A DNA stretch of 64,000 bases from contig CAWCIV010000001.1 in NCBI GenBank assembly GCA_963795805.1, forward strand, positions 620,001-684,000, written 5' to 3'. Below, piece by piece: positions 1 through 9,138 of the stretch (its first letter is position 1; each line of letters begins with the position of its first letter). Both the position numbers and the translations under genes were made by a program. The stretch comes from JALYYC01 sp963795805. GTDB taxonomy: Bacteria > Chloroflexota > Dormibacteria > CF-121. A model generated the notes under the pieces. That model was not told the DNA's origin. It did no database searches and saw only the letters and a program-made list of their open reading frames with translations.

Positions 1-128
1 AAGGAAAAGTCGTTGAACAGGGGCCGACCAAACACGTGCTCCAACATCCGAAGCACGAGTACACGATCCAGTTGCTCGATGCCGTCGCTACCCCGTTCGC
101 TGCAGCTGACGCCAGTCCAAGCCGTTGA
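1..128 (+). CDS. Oligopeptide/oligosaccharide ABC transporter ATPase, C-terminal end (partial)
   Basis: The window opens inside a reading frame whose codons start at position 3 and which stops with TGA at 126-128. It encodes GKVVEQGPTKHVLQHPKHEY followed by a TIQLLDAV stretch. This is the characteristic C-terminal tail of DppD/DppF/OppD/OppF ATPases, where E-x-G-x-x-x-x-V-L-x-x-P-x-H-x-Y-T-x-x-L-L is conserved. Only about 41 residues are visible and the ABC core lies outside the window. In this family the ATPase powers import of peptides or, in many thermophiles and Chloroflexota, of oligosaccharides. Two glycoside-hydrolase-like genes follow within 25 bp and on the same strand, so a sugar substrate is a reasonable inference, but it is not shown by the sequence. 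Confidence 0.8.
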   Translation, partial: GKVVEQGPTKHVLQHPKHEYTIQLLDAVATPFAAADASPSR

Positions 129-150
129 TTCCGCCGGGAAGGAGCCAGAT

Positions 151-1836
151 ATGAAAAGAAAGGGATTGTTTCGTGCGCGACTATTCGGCGTGTTCATGGT
201 TGCCGTCCTTGCAGGTGCGGGTCTGGCCTCGCCAGCCCTCGCGGCGGGACCGAACGACAACCATGGGCAATCGACCTGCAAAGGCGACCGAGTAAGCCAG
301 GACTGCAACGGCCTGACCGGCCAGCAGCGCGCGAGCCTGATGGCGATCGCGCGGGACACCTGGAAGTTCTATGCGGAAGATGTCGATCCCAATACGCACC
401 TCCCATTGGACAACACCACGCACGCCGCCGGCTCGCCGGTCGCCACGGATTATGGCCGGTACACGTCGGCCGCCAACATCGGCGTCTACCTGTGGGCCGT
501 CGTGGCGGCCAGTGACCTCGGGCTGATCAGTAAGCGCGAGGCCACCAGGGAAATCTCAGCCACGCTCACGACAGTCAAGCGACTCCAGAAGGATCACGGG
601 TTTCTGTACCAGTGGTACGACACGACCACGGGAGCAGTCATTCCTGGGCCCGGAAACCCCCACGCGTGTGGCGGCGCGCCGAGCTTCGACAACTGTTGGT
701 TTATTTCGAACGTCGACAATGGCCTTTACGCATCGGGTCTGATCGTGGTCCGCAGTGCCCTTCCCAACCTGCGGCGGCAAGTAAACGAGCTGATGGCGCC
801 GATGGACTTCGGTCTCTTCTATGACAACCGTCCCCAGACGCATTGCAACACGAACCCCGCCGTCCCGGGGAACCAGCCAACCGGCCAGATGTACGGCGGT
901 TACTATGTCGGGCTTCCGCCCGAGACGGGCACCAACTGGCAGCACTACTACCACAATGGCGCCCTCTACAGCGACCCACGGATCTCGGCCTACATCGGCA
1001 TGGGTTTGCATCAAATGCCGGGCGACGTCTGGTGGCGCAGCTGGCGGACGCTCCCGCCAAAGGCCCCCTTCGCCGATTGCCAGGCAACCGACCCCGATTT
1101 CTCCTGGCAGGGACAGTGGCCGGTCCCCGGCTACTGGACGGTCTACCGTGACCCGCAGTCAGGCAAGCGATTCAACGTCTGGGAAGGCCATTACAACTAT
1201 TACGGTGGCGATCCGACGTTCGTACCGACCTGGGGCGGTGGGATGTTCGAAGGGTTGATGAACGACCAGGTCGTGCCGGAGACGACCTGGGGCCCCCGCA
1301 CGTTCGGTCTAAATGACGTGCGCACCGTCCAGGTCCAGGCCAAGTACGCGACGGAAAAGCTGGGTTACCAGGTATGGGGTCTCTCGCCGTCGAGCACGGC
1401 CGACGACACCGGAAACTACAACACCTATGGCGCCGAGGGTCTGAATACCCCGTATGCCGCCAAGAAGGGCTTGTCGCAGTGCTACGGCTGCGCGACCGAG
1501 GACGTCGTCAGTCCGCATGCGTCCTTTATTGCCTTGGATGCCGCGCCGCAGCTGGCCTACGCCAACATCCAGAAGCTGCGCCAGCTCTACCAGGGCATCT
1601 ACGGATCGGGTGGGTTCTTTGATGCCGTCAACCCGAAGACCGGCTCGGTCGGTCACCGGTACCTGGTTCTCGATCAGTCGATGATCATGGCTTCGCTGGA
1701 CAACGCGCTGCGGAATCGGGCAATGCAGCAGCACTTTGCGGAGGACCCGGTCTCCTGGGCGGCCAAGCTGTATCTCTCCTACGAGACAATGTCGATCAGT
1801 GGCGACGCAGGCGACCAAGACAAGAACAAGCAATAG
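151..1836 (+). CDS. Secreted DUF3131/glucoamylase-like protein
   Basis: About 561 residues, exported. The ATG at 151 is chosen because GGGAAGGAG lies just upstream and because it opens a clean Sec signal peptide (basic MKRKGLFRARLF, hydrophobic core, ASPALAA cleavage region near residue 30). The mature part contains TSAANIGVYLWAVVAASDLG near residue 105 and a FLYQWYDTTTG segment. These match the alpha/alpha-barrel DUF3131/glucoamylase-like family (PF10091-type), which includes beta-1,2-glucan-active enzymes. The core is rich in Trp, Tyr and Gly, typical of carbohydrate-binding clefts. It lies 22 bp after an ABC transporter ATPase and just before a GH39-like hydrolase, which suggests extracellular breakdown of a polysaccharide whose fragments are imported. 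The substrate cannot be read from the sequence. Fold class is fairly sure; activity is not. Confidence 0.75.
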   Translation: MKRKGLFRARLFGVFMVAVLAGAGLASPALAAGPNDNHGQSTCKGDRVSQDCNGLTGQQRASLMAIARDTWKFYAEDVDPNTHLPLDNTTHAAGSPVATDYGRYTSAANIGVYLWAVVAASDLGLISKREATREISATLTTVKRLQKDHGFLYQWYDTTTGAVIPGPGNPHACGGAPSFDNCWFISNVDNGLYASGLIVVRSALPNLRRQVNELMAPMDFGLFYDNRPQTHCNTNPAVPGNQPTGQMYGGYYVGLPPETGTNWQHYYHNGALYSDPRISAYIGMGLHQMPGDVWWRSWRTLPPKAPFADCQATDPDFSWQGQWPVPGYWTVYRDPQSGKRFNVWEGHYNYYGGDPTFVPTWGGGMFEGLMNDQVVPETTWGPRTFGLNDVRTVQVQAKYATEKLGYQVWGLSPSSTADDTGNYNTYGAEGLNTPYAAKKGLSQCYGCATEDVVSPHASFIALDAAPQLAYANIQKLRQLYQGIYGSGGFFDAVNPKTGSVGHRYLVLDQSMIMASLDNALRNRAMQQHFAEDPVSWAAKLYLSYETMSISGDAGDQDKNKQ

Positions 1837-1988
1837 AAGAGCCTAAGACGGGCGAGCAGCGGAAAGAGTCCGCCGCTCGCCTCGACTGGGAGCGTCGCGT
1901 TGGTCGCCGTCGTGACTCGGTCGCGGCGGCGATCGCGCATGCGCTCCCGTCACCCTCGAACGTTCGTGCCGAGCCCGGGGGAGGGCAG

Positions 1989-3692
1989 GTGACGTTACGC
2001 TGGGACCCGGTCGATGGCGCCGCCGGGTACGTCGTGCAGCGGGCGGACGCGCCAGGCGGGCCGTTTCAGACCGTTGACCATCATGGCGGCGACGTGCTGG
2101 CGGTCCCGGGGCCGACCTATGCCGACACGACGGGGCAGGCGGGTACCCCGTACTGGTACGCGATCGCGTCGATCACCTCCGCTGATGGCGCGCATGGCGA
2201 GCGATCCGCCCCAGTTCGAGCAACCTCTCGCGAGGAACGAGGTGCAGTCGAGATTCGTGTCGACGCTCAGCACCCGGTCAAGCCACTCGCCCGGCCCTGG
2301 CACATGGTCGGCTCGGAGCGTCTCTCGCAGCTGCTTCATCCCAGGGACGCCAACGGCGCCGATGTCGGCTTGGAGTTCGCCGAGTCGCTTCGGATTGCCC
2401 GGGTGGAGCTGGGGGCCGATCGGGTCCGCGCGCACGGTGTGCTTCACGACGACCTCGGCTGCTACACCGAGACCGATGGCCGGCCCTGCTATGACTTTGC
2501 CTCCGTCGCCCGCGTCTACGACCAGGTCCTGTCGCTCGGGCTGAGACCGGTGGTCGAGCTCTCGTTCATGCCGCGGGCGCTCGCCAGCAATCCGCAGGCG
2601 ACCGTCTTTGCCTACAAGGCGATCTCCTCGCCACCAAAAGACTATGCAGCCTGGGGCGCCCTCGTCCGGGCGCTGGCGCAGTACCTGGTGGATCGCTACG
2701 GCGTGGCGGAGGTGGCCGACTGGGGCTTCGAGGTCTGGAACGAGCCCAACCTCGAGCTCTTCTGGACGGGAAGCCGCGACGACTATTTCCGGCTCTACGA
2801 TGTCGCCGCGCGCGCCATCAAGACGGTCGACCGGCGGCTCAAGGTCGGCGGTCCGGCGACGGCGGCCGCCGGCTGGATCGCCGACTTTGCTGTCTATGCC
2901 GCCGATTCCGGCGCCCCGGTGGATTTTCTTTCCACCCATACGTACGGGAATGTCCCATTGGACATCGCCGCGACCGCAGCCAACGCCGGTCTCGAGCGGC
3001 GGCCCGTCTGGTGGACCGAGTGGGGGGTCAGCCCAACACACTTCGCTCGCATCAACGATTCGGTGCTGGGGGCCCCCTTTGTGCTGCACGGGATGTTCTC
3101 TGCCATGGACCGCGCCGAGCACCTCGCTTACTGGACGATCTCGGATCATTTCGAGGAGCTCGGCCGGCCGCCGCGCCTGTTCCATGGCGGCTTCGGGCTG
3201 CTTACGGTCGGGAACCTGCGGAAACCGCGCTTCTGGGCGCTCCGGATGCTGGAAATGCTCGGCTCTGAGCGCCTGAACGTCGCCGTGGCCGGGGACGGGG
3301 CTGAGTCGATGGTGCAGGCCATCGCGACCCGCGACGTCGCCGGGATGATCCAGGTGCTCGTCTGGAACGGAACGATGGATCAGACCAAGCAGGACGGAAC
3401 CCCCTTGCTCGGCCGGCAGGTTCGGCTCGGGATCGAGGGTCTGGCAACCAGTCGGTACACGCACGAGCACCTGCGGGTCGACCGGGACCACTCCAACGTC
3501 AGCCGGGCCTGGGCCGCGCTGGGGTCTCCCGACTGGCCAGACGAGGCAGGGTGGGCTCACCTGCGGGCAGCCGACCGCCTGGTCGAGCTCGAGCCGTCCC
3601 GGCCCGTGGAAGCCGCAGGAGGCCACCTGGCGATTGACTTCGAGATTCCCATGCCCGGGGTCTCCCTGGTCCGCCTGACGCCCGCTCAGTAG
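1989..3692 (+). CDS. Fn3-domain glycoside hydrolase, GH39/beta-xylosidase-like
   Basis: At least 567 residues. An N-terminal fibronectin-III-like module (VTLRWDPVDGAAGYVVQRAD) is followed by a TIM-barrel hydrolase. The barrel has VWNEPNLELFW near residue 255 (acid/base Glu after Asn, clan GH-A) and VWWTEWGVSP near residue 343 (nucleophile Glu), the pattern of GH39 xylosidase/iduronidase-type enzymes. The first usual start codon is GTG at 1989, but it falls inside the Fn3 strand. The same frame reads upstream without a stop as DWERRVGRRRDSVAAAIAHA and then PSPSNVRAEPGGGQ, which looks coding. The true start is therefore probably near 1833-1885, yet no ATG, GTG or TTG occurs there in frame. No signal peptide is visible, so the enzyme may be cytoplasmic. 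Family is fairly sure; substrate unknown. Confidence 0.78.
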   Translation: MTLRWDPVDGAAGYVVQRADAPGGPFQTVDHHGGDVLAVPGPTYADTTGQAGTPYWYAIASITSADGAHGERSAPVRATSREERGAVEIRVDAQHPVKPLARPWHMVGSERLSQLLHPRDANGADVGLEFAESLRIARVELGADRVRAHGVLHDDLGCYTETDGRPCYDFASVARVYDQVLSLGLRPVVELSFMPRALASNPQATVFAYKAISSPPKDYAAWGALVRALAQYLVDRYGVAEVADWGFEVWNEPNLELFWTGSRDDYFRLYDVAARAIKTVDRRLKVGGPATAAAGWIADFAVYAADSGAPVDFLSTHTYGNVPLDIAATAANAGLERRPVWWTEWGVSPTHFARINDSVLGAPFVLHGMFSAMDRAEHLAYWTISDHFEELGRPPRLFHGGFGLLTVGNLRKPRFWALRMLEMLGSERLNVAVAGDGAESMVQAIATRDVAGMIQVLVWNGTMDQTKQDGTPLLGRQVRLGIEGLATSRYTHEHLRVDRDHSNVSRAWAALGSPDWPDEAGWAHLRAADRLVELEPSRPVEAAGGHLAIDFEIPMPGVSLVRLTPAQ

Positions 3693-3693
3693 T

Positions 3694-3707
3694 CGAACGC
3701 CTGTTCG
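3694..3707. promoter_or_regulatory. Candidate LexA/SOS-type operator palindrome
   Basis: The perfect inverted repeat CGAAC-GCCT-GTTCG lies in the gap after the GH39-like gene and about 130 bp before the HAD hydrolase gene. It fits the Gram-positive LexA (DinR) box, CGAAC-N4-GTTCG. A near-identical site, CGAATGCCTGTTTG, occurs at 23699-23712. Neither neighbour is a classical SOS gene, so function is unproven. Confidence 0.35.
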
Positions 3708-3839
3708 TTTAGGCGGTCCCGAGAGGAAAGCTGGACGGCGGCGTTATACGGCTGGCATTATTTGATTGGGACGGGTCGATTGACGACAGCGCAGCTCCGG
3801 GGAGCGCGCCCATCCACCCCAAAGGGAAGTTGATCACGT

Positions 3840-4553
3840 TTGCGGCAAGAACCAGCGCATATTCTTCGACCACCCGTCCTCACCGCCGGTCAGAACGGCC
3901 ACACGCGGGGCATCGTTTTCGACTTTGACGGCACGCTGGTCGACAGCTACCCGCTGATCGAGGCGGCGTTCGCGCATGTGATGCGCACTCATAATCTGGA
4001 AGATCCGGCCCGCGAGCTCTTCCGTCGTTCCAGGGGCCTCCCGCTGCCCGACCAGATGAAACTGGTCGCCCCGCACATGTGGGAGGACCTGGTGCAGACC
4101 TACCGGTCGGTCGACGCCGACCTGGGGCATGCGCAGGTCTTTCGCGGCATCCCGACGCTCGTCAAGAAGCTGAGTAAAGCCGGCGCGCCGATGGGCGTGG
4201 TCTCCTGCAAGCGGCGCGCGCTCGTCGAAGCCGAGCTCGAGGCGGCCGGCCTGCGCCGGTTCTTCGGGGTCGTGATCGGCTACGAGGACGTCACGCCGCC
4301 CAAGCCGGCGCCTGACCCTTTGAACGCGGCGATCGCCAGGCTCGGGCTCAGGAAGATCAACACGATTTATGTCGGCGACAGCATGGTCGACCTGGAGACC
4401 GGTCGGGCGGCGAGAGTGCGCACCGTGTTGGCGGCCTGGGGACTCACGCCTGAGCTTCGGGAGCGGTTCCGGCATCACCGACTCTGGGCCACGCGGCCCT
4501 CGGAGATGCTGGCCATGGTCCTGAATCCGTCGCCGAATGGGAAAGCCGCCTAG
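3840..4553 (+). CDS. HAD-family hydrolase, phosphoglycolate phosphatase-like
   Basis: 237 residues, cytoplasmic phosphatase of the HAD superfamily with an alpha-helical cap. All four HAD motifs are visible. Motif I is VFDFDGTLVDS with nucleophile Asp28 and acid/base Asp30. Motif II is the Ser of VVSCKRR. Motif III is the Lys of PPKPAPDP. Motif IV is VGDSMVDLE. This arrangement matches Gph/PpaX-type enzymes, which release phosphate from phosphoglycolate, pyrophosphate or nucleoside monophosphates. The start is TTG at 3840, with GGGAAG about 10 bases upstream. The end overlaps the adenosine deaminase gene by 17 bp, so the two are probably co-translated. A nucleotidase role in the salvage locus would fit but is inferred only from position. 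Confidence 0.8.
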   Translation: MRQEPAHILRPPVLTAGQNGHTRGIVFDFDGTLVDSYPLIEAAFAHVMRTHNLEDPARELFRRSRGLPLPDQMKLVAPHMWEDLVQTYRSVDADLGHAQVFRGIPTLVKKLSKAGAPMGVVSCKRRALVEAELEAAGLRRFFGVVIGYEDVTPPKPAPDPLNAAIARLGLRKINTIYVGDSMVDLETGRAARVRTVLAAWGLTPELRERFRHHRLWATRPSEMLAMVLNPSPNGKAA

Positions 4554-5625
4554 GAAAGTCCGCCGTGGGCGCTGGTACGATACGGCCAACCTCGTGGATT
4601 ATCTGGCCGCGATTCCGAAGGCCGAGCTGCATCTGCACCTCGACGGGTCCGTCCGCCCGGCGACCGTACTGGAGCTGGCCAGGGAAAACCAGGTCCCCAT
4701 CCCTGCGGACGACCTGACCCGGCTGGAGGCGTTCCTCGTCGCCGACGATCGCACGCCGTCCCTGGTCGAATATATTCGCTACTTCGAGCTACCGATTGCC
4801 GTGATGCAGACTGTTCCGGCGCTGGAGCGGACGACCTACGAGCTCTGCCTCGATGTTGCCAAAGACAATGTCCGATACGTCGAAATTCGGTTCGGCCCCT
4901 GGCTACACGTCCAGCGTGGGCTATCGCTGGCCGACGTCATCCGGGCCGTGCTGCAGGGCTGGAACGCCGGCCGAAAAGAGACGGGACTTATTGGTGGCAT
5001 CATCGTGACGGCACTGCGGGACATGCCGCCGGCGCAGAACGTCTCCCTCGCCCAGATTGCCGGCCGGTTCGTGTCGGAAGGCGTCGTCGGCTTCGACCTG
5101 GCGGGAGACGAGGCGGGCCATCCGCCGGGCCTGCACGAAGACGCCTTTCGCGTGGCGCGCTCGCTGGGCCTGAGCCTGACGATCCATGCCGGGGAGGCGG
5201 CCGGTCCCGAGAGCGTCAGGCAAGCGATCGGGCTCGGCGCCAACAGGATCGGGCACGGCGTTCGTGCCGAGGAGGACCGCGAGGTCCTCGCCATGGTCAG
5301 GGACGAGGGAATCCAGCTGGATACGGCGCCGACCAGCAACGCCCAGACGAAGGCCGTCCGCCGCTATGCAGACCACCCCGTGAAGCGATTTCACGTTTCT
5401 GGCATCAAGGCCACGATCAGCACCGACTCACGCACCGTTTCCCAGATCACGCTCACCGAAGAATTCGCGAAAGTGTCACGCCTGCTCGCCTGCTCCAACG
5501 AGGCCATCTGGGCGATGAACCTGCAGGCACTCGACGGCGGCTTTGGTGAGCCGGCAGCGCGGGCCAAGCTCCGAATGGAGTTTGTCGAGCGCGAAGCCAC
5601 CCTCCGGCAGCAGCCCGTCCCGTAG
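4537..5625 (+). CDS. add: Adenosine deaminase
   Basis: 362 residues. Converts adenosine or deoxyadenosine to inosine or deoxyinosine in purine salvage. The metal-dependent amidohydrolase motifs are all present: KAELHLHLDGS (zinc His32 and His34), TIHAGEA near residue 216 (zinc His and catalytic Glu), RIGHGVRA, and ATISTDSRTVS near residue 294 (zinc Asp). ATG at 4537 lies inside the HAD gene; GTG at 4594 is an alternative that would remove 19 poorly conserved residues. Downstream and convergent lies a nucleoside-type ABC transporter with phosphorylases, so the enzyme sits within a nucleoside uptake and salvage region. Family identity is secure; a 6-aminodeoxyfutalosine or adenine deaminase activity cannot be excluded by motifs alone. 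Confidence 0.93.
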   Translation: MGKPPRKVRRGRWYDTANLVDYLAAIPKAELHLHLDGSVRPATVLELARENQVPIPADDLTRLEAFLVADDRTPSLVEYIRYFELPIAVMQTVPALERTTYELCLDVAKDNVRYVEIRFGPWLHVQRGLSLADVIRAVLQGWNAGRKETGLIGGIIVTALRDMPPAQNVSLAQIAGRFVSEGVVGFDLAGDEAGHPPGLHEDAFRVARSLGLSLTIHAGEAAGPESVRQAIGLGANRIGHGVRAEEDREVLAMVRDEGIQLDTAPTSNAQTKAVRRYADHPVKRFHVSGIKATISTDSRTVSQITLTEEFAKVSRLLACSNEAIWAMNLQALDGGFGEPAARAKLRMEFVEREATLRQQPVP

Positions 5626-5642
5626 CGCCGACGCCGGGTCGG

Positions 5643-6626
5643 CTAGATGCCGGGCGGAACTGTCGCCGGAGGCGTGACCGCACCGCTGCGGATAGCGGCC
5701 TTCTTCGCCAGCACCTGGTTGATGATGTCCTGGGGGACGATGCTGCTCGGCGTGGTGAAGTCAATGGCGTCGTCGCGAATCGAGAAGACGCGCTTGCCGG
5801 CGGTGAAGGAGCCGGCGGCGACTTGCTGGATTGTGAGGGCGACCGCCCGGTCGACGCGTTTCACGGCACTCGTGATCACCGCCGGGCTCAGATATGCCTC
5901 GTCGACGTCTGCGCCGATCGCATAGGCGGACGCGTCGTAGGCCGCGTCGATGTAACCGGTGGCGCAATGGCCCGTGACCTCGAACAGGATGTCGGCGCCG
6001 CCCGAGATCTGGGTGATGCCCAGCTGCTTGCAAAACGCGGGGTCCTGCGAGTCGCTGTAAGTCACCTTGAACTGGACGTCGGGATCAACCGAGCGGGCCC
6101 CGGCGACGTAGCCGGCGACATAAAGATCGACGCCGGGCCCGTGGTTCATCCCAAGGATGCCGAGCGTGTTGTGCGTGGCCGTGCCGACTTTCTGTTTCTC
6201 GATGAGGCCGGCCATGACACCGACGAGGTAGCCGGGCTCCTGTTCCTTGAAGAGCAGGTCGGCGACGTTGGACAATTCGGCCGCCTGTCCATTGTCGTCC
6301 ACCGGCGTGGCGTCGACCAGCGCGAAGCGCAGGCTCGGGTGGAGCTGCGCGGTCCGCCAGACCGCGGTCGACATGTCCGCTGACACGGCGATGGTCAGAT
6401 TGGGCTGGCCGGCGGCGCAGCGCTGCAGGTTGCCAAGATAGTCCGAGGCCGCGTGCGATTCGATCACCTGCACCGAGGGCGCGGCGCTGTGGGCGCCGGC
6501 CGCCGCGACCTGGTTCATGCTGTGCGCCGCGAGGCCGTCGGCATCCGTCACCAGGCAGACGTGAAGCCCCGTCGACGGCCCCGAGCCCGGTCCGGCACAG
6601 GCGGTCAGCAGTCCCACGACGAACAC
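5643..6626 (-). CDS. BMP-family nucleoside-binding lipoprotein (first of three)
   Basis: About 327 residues, periplasmic-binding-fold protein of the Bmp/PnrA type that delivers nucleosides to an ABC importer. Seen: a lipobox LLTAC, LVTDADGLAAHSMNQ (the family's LVTDxGGxxDxSFNQ strand), VADLLFKEQEPGYLVGVMAG (the FKExExGYLxG signature), and VKRVDRAVALTIQ near the end. The only usual start, GTG at 6626, leaves just nine residues before the lipid Cys. The same frame extends upstream to CTG at 6656 and then gives LARARRVAAVVFVVGLLTAC, a normal lipoprotein signal, so translation probably begins at that CTG, overlapping the stop of the ATPase gene (6649-6651). It is the last gene of the transporter run. 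Confidence 0.88.
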   Translation of the reverse strand: MFVVGLLTACAGPGSGPSTGLHVCLVTDADGLAAHSMNQVAAAGAHSAAPSVQVIESHAASDYLGNLQRCAAGQPNLTIAVSADMSTAVWRTAQLHPSLRFALVDATPVDDNGQAAELSNVADLLFKEQEPGYLVGVMAGLIEKQKVGTATHNTLGILGMNHGPGVDLYVAGYVAGARSVDPDVQFKVTYSDSQDPAFCKQLGITQISGGADILFEVTGHCATGYIDAAYDASAYAIGADVDEAYLSPAVITSAVKRVDRAVALTIQQVAAGSFTAGKRVFSIRDDAIDFTTPSSIVPQDIINQVLAKKAAIRSGAVTPPATVPPGI

Positions 6627-6648
6627 GACCGCGGCGACGCGGCGCGCC

Positions 6649-8190
6649 CTAGCCAGCCTGCTGGCGATCGCTTCCGCCGCCTCCCGTCATCAGCAGGCCC
6701 AATCGTTCCTCGGGGGTTTCGGCCGGCTCGATGCTGACGATCCGGCCTTCGTAGATCACCGCAATGCGGTCTGAAAGCGATCGGATCTCGTCGAGCTCCG
6801 CCGAGACGAGCAAGACGGCCGCGCCCTCGTCGCGCTGGGCGACGAGGCGCCGGTGGATGAACTCGATCGCCCCGATGTCAACCCCGCGGGTGGGCTGCGC
6901 CGCAAGCAAAACCCTGGGCTTCCCGGACATCTCACGGGCAACGATGATCTTCTGCTGGTTCCCACCGGAGAGGGTCCGGGCGGCCGAGGCCGAGCTCGGC
7001 GTGCGGATGTCGAACTCGGTGACCAGCCGTCGGGCAAACGCCAGAATCGCTTTCAGCCGCAGAATCAGGCCATACCAGGCAAACCGGATCGATCGCTGGC
7101 GGCCAAGCACCATGTTGTCCGCGACGGAGTAATTCAACACGAGGCCGGCCCCGCGGCGATCTTCGGGGATATGGCCGACGCCGAAATTTCGGGTCATTCG
7201 TGCACCAAGTGAGGTGATCTCGCGATCGCCCAGCAGGATGCGTCCCGCCGCAGCCCGCCGGGTTCCCGCGAGCACCTCGATCAACTCGCTCTGGCCGTTG
7301 CCTTCAACGCCGGCGATCCCTAGGATCTCCCCCTGATGCAAGTCGAAGGTCACCCCCCGGAGCGCCGGAATCCCCTGGTCCGAGAGCGCGGTCAGATTCT
7401 GGACGCGTAGCGCGACCGGGCCGATGTTCGGGGTCGGCTTGTCGACTCGGAGAAGGACGTCGCGTCCAACCATCATGCGGGCGATATCCTGCTCGTTGGT
7501 CTCTTTCGTTTGCAGATGCCCGACGACCTTGCCGCGGCGCATCACGGTGATCCGGTCCGAGATCTCGAGGACTTCGCGCAGTTTGTGCGAGATAAAAATA
7601 ATCGTCTTGCCGGTCTTGACCAGGCCGCGCAGCACCCGGAAGAGGTCGATGGCCTCCTGCGGCGTGAGGACGCCAGTCGGCTCATCCAGGATCAGGATCT
7701 TGGCGCCGCGATACAGAACCTTGACGATCTCGACCCGCTGCTGCAGGCCAACCGGTAGGTCGGCCACTCGCGCGTCCGGATCGAGGGCCAGCCCGTAGGC
7801 TCGGGTGAGTTCCCGGATCTCGGCCCGTGCCTGCCTGTCGTCGTACAGGCCCCCGGGCCTCACCGGCTCCCGGCCAAGGGTGACGTTCTCATGGACCGTA
7901 AAGACCGGGATCAGCATGAAGTGCTGGTGAACCATGCCGATACCGTGCCGAATCGCGTCCCGCGGTCCGTTCATCACGACCGGCGAGCCGTCAACCAGGA
8001 TCTGTCCCGAGTCCGGTCTGATCAAGCCGTACAGGATGTTCATCAGCGTGCTCTTGCCCGCGCCGTTCTCGCCAACCAGGGCATGGATCTCGCCCGGCCG
8101 AAGCTCGAAGCCGACATGATCGTTTGCGAGCACGCCGGGGAACTGCCTGGTGATCCCCCGCATCTCGACGGCGAGAGTTTCCTTACTCAT
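6649..8190 (-). CDS. Nucleoside ABC importer ATPase with two ABC domains
   Basis: 513 residues, cytoplasmic energy subunit. The N-terminal ABC domain has Walker A GENGAGKST (residues 40-48), the degenerate signature LPVGLQQRVEIVK and Walker B ILILDEPTGVL. The C-terminal domain has a degenerate P-loop (GVEGNGQSELIEVL), signature LSGGNQQKIIVARE near residue 405 and LLAAQPTRGVDIG instead of a full Walker B Glu. This asymmetry is normal for the RbsA/NupO (YufO) carbohydrate-uptake-2 class. It overlaps the downstream permease gene by 4 bp (8187-8190) and its partners are the two permeases and the BMP proteins. Substrate is inferred as purine or pyrimidine nucleosides from the surrounding salvage genes. 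Confidence 0.93.
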   Translation of the reverse strand: MSKETLAVEMRGITRQFPGVLANDHVGFELRPGEIHALVGENGAGKSTLMNILYGLIRPDSGQILVDGSPVVMNGPRDAIRHGIGMVHQHFMLIPVFTVHENVTLGREPVRPGGLYDDRQARAEIRELTRAYGLALDPDARVADLPVGLQQRVEIVKVLYRGAKILILDEPTGVLTPQEAIDLFRVLRGLVKTGKTIIFISHKLREVLEISDRITVMRRGKVVGHLQTKETNEQDIARMMVGRDVLLRVDKPTPNIGPVALRVQNLTALSDQGIPALRGVTFDLHQGEILGIAGVEGNGQSELIEVLAGTRRAAAGRILLGDREITSLGARMTRNFGVGHIPEDRRGAGLVLNYSVADNMVLGRQRSIRFAWYGLILRLKAILAFARRLVTEFDIRTPSSASAARTLSGGNQQKIIVAREMSGKPRVLLAAQPTRGVDIGAIEFIHRRLVAQRDEGAAVLLVSAELDEIRSLSDRIAVIYEGRIVSIEPAETPEERLGLLMTGGGGSDRQQAG

Positions 8191-9138
8191 TCGGCACCTG
8201 GAACATAGGGAATGCCATCAGCGGCCGGGGGACTGCTCCGCCGGACCACAGCCGCGAGGACAATCAGTGTCAACAGATACGGCGTCATGCTGAGCAGGTA
8301 CTGCGAGACGTGGATGCTCGAGTTGGCATCGTAGATCGCCTGGCCGAAGCCGAAGATCAGGCATGCGATGAACGCGCCGATCGGAGTCCACCGGCCGAAG
8401 ATCATCGCCGCCAGGGCGATGTAGCCGCGGCCGTCCGTCATCCCGGGCACGAACGTGTTAGAGATCCCGATCGCGAGGAAGGCGCCGGCCAGGCCCGAGA
8501 GGAGCCCGCTGGTGATCACCGCGCCGTAGCGCAGCGCCTGGACGTTGATGCCCGCGGTGTCGGCCGCCTGGGGATGCTCGCCCACAGCCCGGATGCGCAG
8601 CCCGAGTCGGCTCCGGAACAGCAGTACCTGGGTACCGACCAGGACCAGCAGCGCAACGTAGACCATGACGTTCTGTTCGAAGAAGATCTTGCCCAGAAAA
8701 GGGATGTCAGCCAGCAGCGGGATGCTCAGGTTGGGCAGCGCGTCGCGGGACGAAACCTGCCCAACGTCCGATAGCCCGTAGAGGCGATTCAGCAAGAAGA
8801 CCGTCACGCCGGCGGCAAAGATATTGATCGCGACTCCGGACACGATCTGGTCGGCCCTGAATCGGATCGACACGACCGCATGGATCAGCGCCATCAGGCC
8901 GCCCGCAAGCATCGACGGCGAGCACCGCCAGCAGGACATTTTGCGTGGCGAGATCGATCGCCACCGCGAAGAACGCACCGGTCAGCATCATGCCCTCCAT
9001 GGCAATGTTGACGACGCCGGAGCGTTCCGAGATGACGCCGCCGAGCGCAGGGAGCAGCAGCAGCGCCGCCGCCTGCAGGGTGGCGTGCCACAGGCCCGGG
9101 GTGCCGAGCAGCTGAAAGACGTCGCCAAAGAACCTCAT
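8187..9138 (-). CDS. Nucleoside ABC importer permease B (reading frame broken near 8911)
   Basis: Membrane permease of the BPD_transp_2/NupQ (YufQ) type. The first 75 or so residues read from ATG at 9138 (MRFFGDVFQLLGTPGLWHAT, then SERSGVVNIAMEGMML, the family's N-terminal signature). The rest reads in a second frame from about 8912 (LAGGLMALIHAVVSIRFRAD to the stop at 8187). Removing one base around 8911-8917 joins both parts into a normal protein of about 316 residues with 8-9 membrane segments and the conserved GINVQALRYGAVITSG loop. As sequenced the gene is frameshifted. Because adjacent genes carry the same kind of +1 indel, a sequence error or very recent decay is more likely than an old pseudogene. 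Its ATG lies 4 bp inside the upstream permease gene. Confidence 0.85.
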
